NCBI GenBank assembly: GCA_035947875.1 | Contig: DASZJQ010000122.1 | Coordinates: 1 to 13,875, forward strand | Source: Bog-473 sp035947875 | Lineage (GTDB): Bacteria > Actinomycetota > Acidimicrobiia > Acidimicrobiales > RAAP-2 | DNA length: 13,875 bases | Reading direction: 5' to 3' | Shown here: piece by piece, positions 7,125-13,875 of the stretch | Numbering within the stretch: the stretch's first letter is position 1 | Layout: each line of letters opens with the position of its first letter | Made by a program: the position numbers and the translations under genes | The notes under the pieces: generated by a model | Told to the model about the DNA's origin: nothing | The model's input: the letters and a program-made list of their open reading frames with translations, nothing else | Databases searched by the model: none

Positions 7125-7158
7125 TATATACCTTCGAAGCCTCGCAGACCACTATTTA
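7125..7158 (+). promoter_or_regulatory. AT-rich promoter-like region upstream of tadG
   Basis: TATATA (7125-7130) and TATTTA (7153-7158) are the most AT-rich patches in this part of the window and either could act as a -10 box for the tadG transcript. No clear -35 TTGACA is found. With these boxes the mRNA would have a leader that includes the strong ribosome binding site at 7208-7214, unlike the leaderless neighbours. Confidence 0.35.
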
Positions 7159-7207
7159 TGTCGGGCAGTTGAGAGCGGACCATCGACATCGCTCCGCTAG
7201 GGAAATC

Positions 7208-7214
7208 GAGGAGG
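7208..7214 (+). promoter_or_regulatory. Strong ribosome binding site in the tadG leader
   Basis: GAGGAGG precedes the GTG at 7224 by 9 bases. That GTG is not in the tadG frame but opens the 34-codon ORF 7224-7328. Bases 7210-7233 are almost the same as the tadE start region at 31-53. Confidence 0.6.
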
Positions 7215-7223
7215 TCGTCCATC

Positions 7224-7328
7224 GTGGGACCGATCAATGGGTCAGTCTCATGCCGACATCGAATGGGCGACCCCACCGAGACGCCACTCGCACGGTCTCG
7301 GCGACCACGGGTGAGGGCGTCGCGTTGA
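7224..7328 (+). CDS. Upstream ORF of tadG, 34 codons
   Basis: A GTG-started ORF with the best ribosome binding site in the tadG leader. Its TGA stop at 7326-7328 overlaps a TTG at 7325-7327 that is in frame with tadG, giving TTGA. The peptide is Arg-rich (about 10 of 34), starts VGPI (TadE starts VGPK) and has no hydrophobic segment. Options: a leader ORF coupling translation into tadG, a remnant of the original tadG start after a frameshift, or a sequencing indel. It resembles no known family. Confidence 0.35.
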   Translation: MGPINGSVSCRHRMGDPTETPLARSRRPRVRASR

Positions 7329-8947
7329 ATCCCTTCACTCGCCTCTCGAGACACCGCGACAACCACGAGCGAGGCGCCACCCTCATTCTGGTGGCCATCT
7401 CCATGACGACGCTGATTGCCGCGTCCGGCATGGCCGTCGATCTCGGACGAACGTTTGTCACCAATCGATCGCTGCAGCTGGTGGCCGACGCCGCCGCGCT
7501 CGACTCCGCGCGCTACATCGCCGCTCAAGAAACGCTCACCCTTCCGAGCCCGTCGAGCAATCTCGTCGTGGAGGCGGACAACTCCGCCACCAACAACGGC
7601 TCCGGGGCCAACCTCAGCGTGACCGAAGGCCTGTGGGCGAGTCAGACGTTCACCCCGGAATCGGGAGCCCATTGCAAAGGTACGACCCCACCAACGGGCA
7701 ACCTTCCGTGCAACGCCGTCAAGGTAACGGCAACGTCGAATCTGGCTCGCCTCTTCAGCCACGGCACTTCGACCCTCAGCCGAACAGCCGTGGCGGCTGA
7801 CACACCCGAAGCGGCATTCTCCATTGGTAGCTATCTCGCCTCGATGGGGAGCCCCTCCCAGCAGACGAGCGTGCTGGGCGTGCTCCTCGGCAAGCTTGGT
7901 GCTTCAGCCAATCTGACCGCGGTGGGGTATGCCGGATTGGCCAACACCTTCGTCAGCGCGCAGCAGCTGATCAACGCCTCGGGGGGAATTTTGACTCCGA
8001 CCAATGTCATGAGCGCGACGCTCAGCGCGGCCCAGTGGGACTCCTTCTTGAATGGCGCCGTCTCGTCACAGGCTGCGTTGCTCACGTGCGGGAACACACC
8101 GACTCCCTACCCCTGTGCCGCCACGTCGGTCCTCAGACCGTTCGTCCTGTCTCCTGGCCCACTCTCTTCGGCGTCGTTGCAGCTCTGCCAGATCGTCTCC
8201 ATCGACGGCTCCAGTTGCGGATCGCAACTCTCGCAGGTCGCGCTCTCCACCGACCTCAACGTGTTGCAGACCCTGACCACGGAATCCGAGCTGGCGAACG
8301 GTGCCAGTGGTCTCGACGTCACCTCGGCGCTCGGCCTGACCGATGCCCTCGGGAACCCGATACCGGCGGTACTCAACCTCTCCGCTTCGGCCATTCATCC
8401 CCCTGTCGTCGCCTACGGGCCGGTCGGCACCACGGCGTCCACGGGTCAGGTTGGTGCCACCCTGGCCCTGACGGTGCCCGTTCCCTTGCTGGGAAATCAA
8501 GTCCTCAACATCCCAATCGCCGCAGCCACCGGTACCGCGACCCTCAGCACGGTCACGTGCCAATCCAATGCCCTGTATAAGGCCAGCATCAGCGCCGGCA
8601 CCACGGCGTCGGGACCGAACTCGGTCACGCTGAACAACAGTCCCATCGCCACTCTGACGTTGAACGGCGTCTCCCCTTCTCGTCTTCTCCAATACGGCGC
8701 GCCGGTTGTTCCACCGTCGCCGACCACGGCTGGGGTCAACCTCAACCCAATCAATGTGGCCACATCGACTCCCACCGTCAGCTTTGGTTCTCAGTCCGGG
8801 GGCCTTCCGGTCCTGGTGAGCACACTCCTCAACACCACCCTGCCACCCATCCTTGGTCCCGTTCTGCAGGCGCTCGGGCTCGAGGTGGCGGGCGCACAGG
8901 TGGCGGACCTCAGCACCAATTGTGATGCCGTCTCATTGGTGCAATGA
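7250..8947 (+). CDS. TadG-like Flp pilus assembly protein
   Basis: A 565-residue protein with the TadG N-terminal domain: a short cytoplasmic stretch, then ERGATLILVAISMTTLI and one membrane helix (about residues 42-62), followed by GMAVDLGRTFVTNRSLQ and ADAAALDSARY. This helix-plus-helix pattern is the hallmark of the family and anchors the protein with its bulk outside. The rest is Ser/Thr/Ala/Leu-rich, with several cysteines and no visible von Willebrand A domain (no DxSxS metal site), unlike many TadG proteins. The start is uncertain: ATG 7250 has no ribosome binding site. TTG 7325 would begin LNPFTRLSRH, follows GAGGG by 7 bases and overlaps the stop of the upstream ORF. The frame is open back to a TTG at 7169. 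TadG links the pilus machine to the envelope; its tadE and peptidase partners lie about 6 kb upstream. Confidence 0.75.
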   Translation: MPTSNGRPHRDATRTVSATTGEGVALNPFTRLSRHRDNHERGATLILVAISMTTLIAASGMAVDLGRTFVTNRSLQLVADAAALDSARYIAAQETLTLPSPSSNLVVEADNSATNNGSGANLSVTEGLWASQTFTPESGAHCKGTTPPTGNLPCNAVKVTATSNLARLFSHGTSTLSRTAVAADTPEAAFSIGSYLASMGSPSQQTSVLGVLLGKLGASANLTAVGYAGLANTFVSAQQLINASGGILTPTNVMSATLSAAQWDSFLNGAVSSQAALLTCGNTPTPYPCAATSVLRPFVLSPGPLSSASLQLCQIVSIDGSSCGSQLSQVALSTDLNVLQTLTTESELANGASGLDVTSALGLTDALGNPIPAVLNLSASAIHPPVVAYGPVGTTASTGQVGATLALTVPVPLLGNQVLNIPIAAATGTATLSTVTCQSNALYKASISAGTTASGPNSVTLNNSPIATLTLNGVSPSRLLQYGAPVVPPSPTTAGVNLNPINVATSTPTVSFGSQSGGLPVLVSTLLNTTLPPILGPVLQALGLEVAGAQVADLSTNCDAVSLVQ

Positions 8948-9166
8948 GGAGCTGATCCGCCTGATCTGCTTGCGGGGGTCACGTCCGGGTCGAGACGTGC
9001 TCTACGGCTGAAGGCCCACCCCGCGGGAGAGCTTCCTGAACTTCAGCGCTGGTCGTTGCCAGGAGTTGTTCCCATCGTGGTCTCTGAAAATGAACCTTAT
9101 GGCCCATACGGTGCGCATCACCGTCAACACATACTGGATGCGGAGAATCGTCTCTTGCTAGGTCGT

Positions 9167-9208
9167 GTCGGTGATGGAGGGGGATTCCGTCGATCACCGA
9201 CCCTCCCC
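9167..9208 (+). other. Predicted hairpin with possible pseudoknot
   Basis: GTCGGTGAT (9167-9175) pairs perfectly with ATCACCGAC (9193-9201) around a 17-base loop. GGAGG in the loop (9176-9180) can pair with CCTCC just after the stem (9202-9206), giving an H-type pseudoknot layout. It is about 70 bases before the repeat-protein start. Confidence 0.4.
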
Positions 9209-9234
9209 AGCAGGCGGCGAGAAGCGTCTCCGAC

Positions 9235-9254
9235 TGGGATGGTCGATCATTCCA
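9235..9254 (+). other. Predicted 8-bp hairpin with TCGA loop
   Basis: TGGGATGG (9235-9242) pairs with TCATTCCA (9247-9254), six Watson-Crick and two G-U pairs, closing on a four-base TCGA loop. It ends 14 bases before the ribosome binding site of the repeat-protein gene and could affect access to it. Confidence 0.35.
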
Positions 9255-9268
9255 AGTCCCAAAGCCGC

Positions 9269-9274
9269 AGGAGG
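9269..9274 (+). promoter_or_regulatory. Ribosome binding site of the repeat-protein gene
   Basis: AGGAGG, a full match to the Shine-Dalgarno core, lies 6 bases before the ATG at 9281 and fixes that start. Confidence 0.85.
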
Positions 9275-9280
9275 CACCCG

Positions 9281-12200
9281 ATGGCCAAGCCTGATTCACA
9301 CAGACGGCGGCGCTTCGGTAGTTGGCGTCACGGTGTGGCGGCGGTCATGTCGATGTGCATCGGGATCTCGGCCTTGGGGCTGGTGGGAGCCGGGACCGCC
9401 CACGCGACCACCACGCTGACCCAATCAGGAAACGTCTACGCCTCGGTGGGCAACAGCAACGTCAACGTCTACGACGCGGCATCGGGAAACCTCATCAATA
9501 CGCTGAACGATGGGACGGGTGAGGCCTTCACCGCCGGTGGCGTCTTCGACTCCCACAACAACTTCTACGTCACCGATGACACGAACGGCGAGATCAGCGA
9601 GTACGACAGCTCGGGAAGCCTCCTGCCACTGTTCGCCAGCGGCCTCTCGAATCCGCTCTCCCTGACCTTCGACAACAGCGGCAATCTCTACGTCGGGCAA
9701 CAAACCACCCCCTACGTAGCGGAATTCGACCCGAATGGCATCCGTCTGCCCGACATCGGACCGCTCAACACCGAGCTCTTCGGCGTGGACTGGATTGACC
9801 TGGCCAGTGATCAATGCACCCTCTACTACACCACCGAGGGCACAGACATCATGCGCTACAACAAGTGCACCAACACGCAACTCCCCAATTTCAACAACGC
9901 GTCGTTTGATGCGAACCAGAGCGCCTTCGAGTTGCGCATTCTCTCCGACGGCTCGGTCCTGGTGGCCGATTCCAACGCCGTCCTCCATCTCGACGCGTCC
10001 GGGAACGTGATCCAGACCTACCCGTGCAGCGCCCTGCCCAACTGCGAAGGCCAGCTGTTCGCGGTAAATCTTGACCCCGACGGCACCTCCTTCTGGACCG
10101 GTGATGCAATTTCCGGTGACATCTGGCGCATCGACATCGCGACGGGCCACATCCTTCAGACCATTGCCACCGGTTCCGGCGCACTTTTCGGCCTCACCAT
10201 CGCCGACCAGATTCTGGCGGCCACCAAGCCCGGGGGCTCGCCCACGGACGCGCCGACCACATTGACGGTCAACCCGGCGACAAGTGACTACAACGTCCCC
10301 GGCACGGTGTCGGGCGTGCTCACCAACACCAGCACGTCGGCCCCGATCGCCAACGAGCCGGTCACCTTCTCGCTCAACGGCAGCGAGACCTGCACAGGGA
10401 CGACCGACAGCACCGGGACGGCGTCGTGCTCGGTCACACCCGCGGAGGCATCCGGCAGCTACCCGCTGACCGGCACCTTCGCCGGGGATACGACGCAGTC
10501 GCCGACTCTCCTCGCCAGCAGTGGCTCCAACACCTTCGTGGTGACCAAGGACCCGACCGCCACCACCTACACCGGCACCACGGCGACAACCAATGGCCAG
10601 CCGGCGACGCTCTCAGGGGTGCTCACCAGCTTCGGATCGCCGTTGCCGGGAAAGGCCCTGCTGCTCACCCTCGGATCGGGCGGCTCCGTCCAGAGCTGCA
10701 GCGGGACGACCGACGCGACCGGTACGGCCAGCTGCAGCATCGCCTCGATCAGCCAGACGGTCGGCAACGTGCCGGTCACGGCCAGCTTCGCCGGGGACGA
10801 CTTCTACCAGGCGTCGAGCAATTCCTCCACGGCTTCGGTCGACACCGACACAAAGCTCAAGGTCATTGCGGCCACCGGCGACTACAACGTCGCCACGTCG
10901 GTGTCGGGGATCTTGACGAACTCGAACACGTCCGCCGCCATCGCCAATGAGCCGGTGACCTTCATGCTCAACGGCAGCGAGACCTGCACCGGGATCACCG
11001 ACAGCACGGGAACGGCGAGCTGCTTCGTCACACCCGGCGAGGCATCCGGCAGCTATCCGCTCACCGCTACCTTCGGCGGGGACGCCGCGGCATCACCGGC
11101 CCTCCTGGCCAGCAACGGCGCCAACACCTTCGTGGTGACCCCCGATCCCACGGTGACCACCTACACCGGGGCCACGACGGCCACCAACGGCCAGCCCGCC
11201 ACCTTGTCCGGTGGCCTGACGGCCTTCGGCAACGCGTTGCCAAACAAGACGGTCACCTTGACCCTCGGCACCGGTGGCTCGGCCCAGAGCTGCACGGGGA
11301 CGACCAACGCCGCCGGCTCGGCCACCTGCGCCATCGCCTCGGTGAGCCAGACGGTCGGGAATGTGCCGGTCACGGCCAGCTTCGCCGGGGACACCTTCTA
11401 CCTGGCCTCGAGCGCCACCTCGAGCGTGGCGGTCAGCCCACCGCCGCCCGTGCCGACCACGCTCACGGTCAACTCGGCCACCGGAGATTACAACGTCGCC
11501 ACCACGGTGTCGGGCGTGCTCACCAACTCGAGCACGTCCGCCCCGATTGCGAACGAGCCGGTCGCATTCAAGCTCAACGGCACCGAAGCGTGCACGGGGA
11601 CGACCGACAGCACCGGGACAGCCTCGTGCTCGGTCACGCCGGGCGAAGCCTCGGGCTCCTACCCGTTGACCGGCACCTTCGCCGGGGACACAACCCTTTC
11701 GCCGGTGCTGCTGGGCAGCAGCGGCGCCAACACCTTCGTGGTCACCCCCGACCCGACGGTGATCACCTACACCGGGGCGACGACGGCCACCAACGGCCAG
11801 CCGGCCACCCTGTCGGGTGTCCTGACGGCCTTCGGCAACGACCTGCCGGGCAAGACCGTCACCCTGTCCCTCGGAACCGGTGGCTCGGCGCAGAGCTGCA
11901 GCGGCACGACCGACGCCACCGGGTCGGCCAGCTGCAGCATCGCCTCGGTCAACCAGACCGTCGGCAACGTGCCGGTCACGGCCAGCTTCGCCGGGGACAC
12001 CTTCTACCTCCCGGCCAGCGACTCCTCCACCGTCAAGGTGGCCGCGCCCCCCGCCATCCCGACGACGTTGACCGTCAATCCGGCCAACGGGGAGTACAAC
12101 GTCGCCACGTCGGTGTCGGGAGTGCTGACGAACTCGAACACTCTCACACCGATCGCCAATGAGCCGGTGACCTTCATGCTCAACGGCAGCGAGACCTGCA

Positions 12201-13875
12201 GCGGGATCACCGACAGCACGGGAACGGCGAGCTGCTTCGTCACGCCGGGCGAGGCCAAGGGGCCCTACCCCCTGACCGGCGCCTTTGCCGGCGATACGAC
12301 GCTGACTCCCACTCTCCTGGCCAGCAACGGCGCCAACACCTTCGTGGTCACCCCCGACCCGACTGCCCTCACCTACACCGGCGCCACGACGGCCACCAAC
12401 GGCCAGCCCGCCACCTTGTCCGGTGTCCTGACGGCCTTCGGCAACGCGTTGCCGAACAAGACCGTCACCCTGACCCTCGGGGCTGGAAGCACGGCCCAGA
12501 ACTGCACCGGGACGACCAACGCCGCCGGCTCGGCCAACTGTGTCATCGGATCGGTGAACCAGACGGTCGGCTCCGTGCCCGTGACGGACAGCTTCGCCGG
12601 GGACACCTTCTACCTGCCCTCGAACGGTGCCTCGAGCGTGACGGTCAGCCCGCCGCCGCCCGTGCCGACCACGCTCACGGTCAACTCGGCCACCGGGGAC
12701 TACAACGTCGCCACCACGGTGTCGGGTGTGCTCACCAACTCGAGCACGTCGACCCCGATTGCCAACGAGCCGGTGACCTTGAAGCTCAACGGCACCGAGA
12801 CCTGCACCGGCATCACCGACAGCACCGGGACAGCCTCCTGCTCAGTCACACCGGGCGAAGCTTCGGGCACCTACCCGTTGACCGGCGCCTTCGGCGGGGA
12901 CACAACCCTTTCGCCCGTCCTGCTGGCCAGCAACGGCTCCAACACCTTCGTGGTCACCCCTGACCCGACGGTGATCACCTACACCGGGGCCACGACGGCC
13001 AACAACGGCCAACCGGCCACCTTGTCGGGTGTCCTCACCTCTTTCGGGATCGCCCTGCCGGGTAAGACCGTCACCCTGACCCTCGGAACCGGTGGCTCGG
13101 CGCAGAGCTGCACCGGTACGACCGATGCGTCGGGTTCGGCCAGCTGCGCCATCGCCTCGGTCAGCCAGACGGTCGGCAACGTGCCGGTCACGGCCAGCTT
13201 CGCCGGGGACTCCTTCTATCTCCCGGCCAGCGTGACGTCCAACGTCGACGTGGCCCCACCGCTCGCCATCCCGACCACGTTGACCGTCAATCCAGCCACC
13301 GGGGAATTCGGGTTCGCCACCACCGTCTCGGCCGTGCTGACCAATGCGTCCACGTCGGCGCCCATCCCCGGAGAGCCGGTCTCGCTGACCCTCAACGGGA
13401 CCCAGGTGTGCTCCGGAACCACCGACAGCTCCGGCACGGCCTCGTGCTCGGTCACGCCCAACGAGGCCAAGGGGCCCTATCCGCTGACCGGCACCTTTGT
13501 CGGCGACGCCAACGCCTCCCCCAACTGGTTGCCGAGCAATGGCGCCAACACCTTCGTCGTCACCCCCGACCCGACCGCCATGGTGTACACCGGCACGACG
13601 TCGGTGGTCAACGGACAGACGGCCACCCTGTCGGGCACCCTGACCACCAACGGAGCCGTGCTGCCCGGCAAGCTGGTCACGCTCACACTCGGCTCGGGAA
13701 CCACGGCCCAGAGCTGCACCGCCACCAGCGATGCCTCGGGCTCGGCCAGCTGCGTCATCATGCCCGTGAGCCAACCGGCCGCGTCGGAACCGGTGACCGC
13801 CAGTTTCGCCGGGGACAACTACTACCTCTCTTCGAGTGCCTCGTCCAACGTCGGCGTCGGCACCCCGACCACGCT
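9281..13875 (+). CDS. Large secreted repeat protein: beta-propeller plus tandem Ig-like domains (3' end outside window)
   Basis: An open frame of 1531 complete codons with no stop before the window end. Residues 1-42 form a signal peptide: an Arg-rich n-region, a hydrophobic core from about 18 to 38, and a likely cut after AHA. Residues about 43-310 show six copies of a strand motif like VNVYDAASGNLINTL (near 60, 105, 145, 189, 233 and 280), spaced 40-47 residues, as expected for a six-bladed NHL/SMP-30-like beta-propeller. From residue 326 there are six complete units of 198-202 residues, each holding two Ig-like domains of the bacterial Big_3 kind (GQPATLSG, TDSTG-A-C, SFAGDTFYL), joined by Pro-rich linkers such as VSPPPPVP. 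Each domain has a C-x11-C pair. A seventh unit begins at 13868. Probably a cell-surface adhesin or stalk; an LPxTG or other anchor, if any, would lie beyond the window. Next to tadG, with its own leader. Confidence 0.88.
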   Translation, partial: MAKPDSHRRRRFGSWRHGVAAVMSMCIGISALGLVGAGTAHATTTLTQSGNVYASVGNSNVNVYDAASGNLINTLNDGTGEAFTAGGVFDSHNNFYVTDDTNGEISEYDSSGSLLPLFASGLSNPLSLTFDNSGNLYVGQQTTPYVAEFDPNGIRLPDIGPLNTELFGVDWIDLASDQCTLYYTTEGTDIMRYNKCTNTQLPNFNNASFDANQSAFELRILSDGSVLVADSNAVLHLDASGNVIQTYPCSALPNCEGQLFAVNLDPDGTSFWTGDAISGDIWRIDIATGHILQTIATGSGALFGLTIADQILAATKPGGSPTDAPTTLTVNPATSDYNVPGTVSGVLTNTSTSAPIANEPVTFSLNGSETCTGTTDSTGTASCSVTPAEASGSYPLTGTFAGDTTQSPTLLASSGSNTFVVTKDPTATTYTGTTATTNGQPATLSGVLTSFGSPLPGKALLLTLGSGGSVQSCSGTTDATGTASCSIASISQTVGNVPVTASFAGDDFYQASSNSSTASVDTDTKLKVIAATGDYNVATSVSGILTNSNTSAAIANEPVTFMLNGSETCTGITDSTGTASCFVTPGEASGSYPLTATFGGDAAASPALLASNGANTFVVTPDPTVTTYTGATTATNGQPATLSGGLTAFGNALPNKTVTLTLGTGGSAQSCTGTTNAAGSATCAIASVSQTVGNVPVTASFAGDTFYLASSATSSVAVSPPPPVPTTLTVNSATGDYNVATTVSGVLTNSSTSAPIANEPVAFKLNGTEACTGTTDSTGTASCSVTPGEASGSYPLTGTFAGDTTLSPVLLGSSGANTFVVTPDPTVITYTGATTATNGQPATLSGVLTAFGNDLPGKTVTLSLGTGGSAQSCSGTTDATGSASCSIASVNQTVGNVPVTASFAGDTFYLPASDSSTVKVAAPPAIPTTLTVNPANGEYNVATSVSGVLTNSNTLTPIANEPVTFMLNGSETCSGITDSTGTASCFVTPGEAKGPYPLTGAFAGDTTLTPTLLASNGANTFVVTPDPTALTYTGATTATNGQPATLSGVLTAFGNALPNKTVTLTLGAGSTAQNCTGTTNAAGSANCVIGSVNQTVGSVPVTDSFAGDTFYLPSNGASSVTVSPPPPVPTTLTVNSATGDYNVATTVSGVLTNSSTSTPIANEPVTLKLNGTETCTGITDSTGTASCSVTPGEASGTYPLTGAFGGDTTLSPVLLASNGSNTFVVTPDPTVITYTGATTANNGQPATLSGVLTSFGIALPGKTVTLTLGTGGSAQSCTGTTDASGSASCAIASVSQTVGNVPVTASFAGDSFYLPASVTSNVDVAPPLAIPTTLTVNPATGEFGFATTVSAVLTNASTSAPIPGEPVSLTLNGTQVCSGTTDSSGTASCSVTPNEAKGPYPLTGTFVGDANASPNWLPSNGANTFVVTPDPTAMVYTGTTSVVNGQTATLSGTLTTNGAVLPGKLVTLTLGSGTTAQSCTATSDASGSASCVIMPVSQPAASEPVTASFAGDNYYLSSSASSNVGVGTPTT
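10256..13875 (+). repeat. Tandem 594/606-base repeat array encoding paired Ig-like domains
   Basis: Unit starts are at 10256, 10850, 11456, 12062, 12668, 13274 and 13868. Period lengths are 594, 606, 606, 606, 606 and 594 bases, all multiples of 3, so the frame is kept. Each unit has an A half of exactly 300 bases (PTTLTV to TPDPT) and a B half of 306 bases (294 in units 1 and 6). Units 1 and 6, at the array edges, diverge most (for example KLKV is at unit 2 start and VGVGTP at the unit 6 end). Repeat copies are close enough at the base level to collapse in short-read assemblies. Confidence 0.92.
10850..13273 (+). repeat. Two 1212-base super-repeats (units 2+3 and 4+5)
   Basis: Units 2 and 4 share MLNGSETC, GITDSTGTASCFVTPGEA, ALPNKTVTLTLG, TTNAAGSA and the VSPPPPVP linker. 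Units 3 and 5 share VNSATGDYNVATTVSG, LSPVLL, PTVITYTG, LPGKTVTL and a linker ending AIP. The two blocks, 10850-12061 and 12062-13273, are exactly equal in length. This points to duplication of a four-domain block after the single units arose. Confidence 0.8.

Larger units (their letters stand above)
8948..9280 (+). other. Intergenic leader of the repeat-protein gene
   Basis: This 333-base gap holds no credible gene. It contains two clear potential RNA hairpins (9167-9201 and 9235-9254) and ends in a strong ribosome binding site. A small CACGT/ACGTG repeat near 8980-9000 has no T-run and is not a convincing tadG terminator. No confident promoter is found. The tract is probably the 5' untranslated region of the repeat-protein mRNA, or its promoter plus leader. 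Confidence 0.5.

Noticed and set aside
7081..7160. Possible c-di-GMP (GEMM) riboswitch before tadG, from a CGCAC...GGGCAAA-like stretch
   Set aside because: Only the first few bases resemble the motif; the conserved GAAA loop, the GCAAAGCC segment and the closing stem are missing.
9235..9275. Possible GEMM riboswitch before the repeat-protein gene, from CCCAAAGCC
   Set aside because: The matching segment is short and the required flanking stems and receptor are not present.
10567..13818. Repeated minus-strand ORFs of about 60-110 codons across the Ig-repeat array (for example 11161-11394, 11767-12000, 12373-12606, 12979-13191)
   Set aside because: They recur once per repeat because the DNA repeats, lie fully opposite the long + frame, and look like ordinary antisense shadows of GC-rich code. 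The + frame has the signal peptide, domain motifs and ribosome binding site.
10256..13875. CRISPR-like array
   Set aside because: Repeats are about 600 bases long, in frame and coding, with no short repeats or unique spacers.

Overview
The window is GC-rich bacterial DNA with the look of an actinobacterium. Strong C/G third-position codon use, frequent GTG starts, split Tad-pilus genes and starts sitting 7-8 bases after a TAC-type -10 box all fit. An acidimicrobial lineage is my best guess, but this is inference: there is no rRNA or other phylogenetic marker here.

Left part (1-1266, + strand): a tadE-like minor pilin gene followed by a type IV prepilin peptidase of the short TadV/CpaA kind. 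A 24-codon ORF bridges them, starting right after the tadE stop and ending inside the GTG start of the peptidase gene. Middle part (1267-7022): five single genes in alternating orientation. They are a DEAD-box RNA helicase with a C-terminal cold-shock domain (-), a PhyH-family Fe(II)/2-oxoglutarate dioxygenase (+), an amidase-signature hydrolase (-), a PLP enzyme of the D-threonine aldolase / D-serine dehydratase type (+), and exodeoxyribonuclease III (-). Divergent pairs share short promoter spacers; convergent pairs nearly touch or overlap. Several starts look leaderless.

Right part (7033-13875, + strand): an AT-rich promoter-like stretch and a leader with a strong ribosome binding site, then a TadG-like pilus protein gene. 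After a 333-base intergenic leader with predicted RNA structure comes a very large secreted repeat protein that runs off the window end with no stop. That protein has a signal peptide, a predicted six-bladed beta-propeller, then six complete 198-202-residue units, each made of two Ig-like domains. Every Ig-like domain carries a C-x11-C pair, and units 2-5 form two exact-length 1212-base super-repeats.

How it fits together: TadE, TadG and the prepilin peptidase are parts of a Flp/Tad pilus secretion system, and the repeat protein looks like a large surface adhesin or stalk next to tadG. The pilus pieces are separated by an unrelated metabolic and nucleic-acid block, so this is a split tad locus. 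The least expected features are the repeat protein itself, a near-identical 23-24 base translation-start cassette at tadE and ahead of tadG, and the helicase/cold-shock fusion. I see no CRISPR array, tRNA, rRNA, transposon or phage gene.
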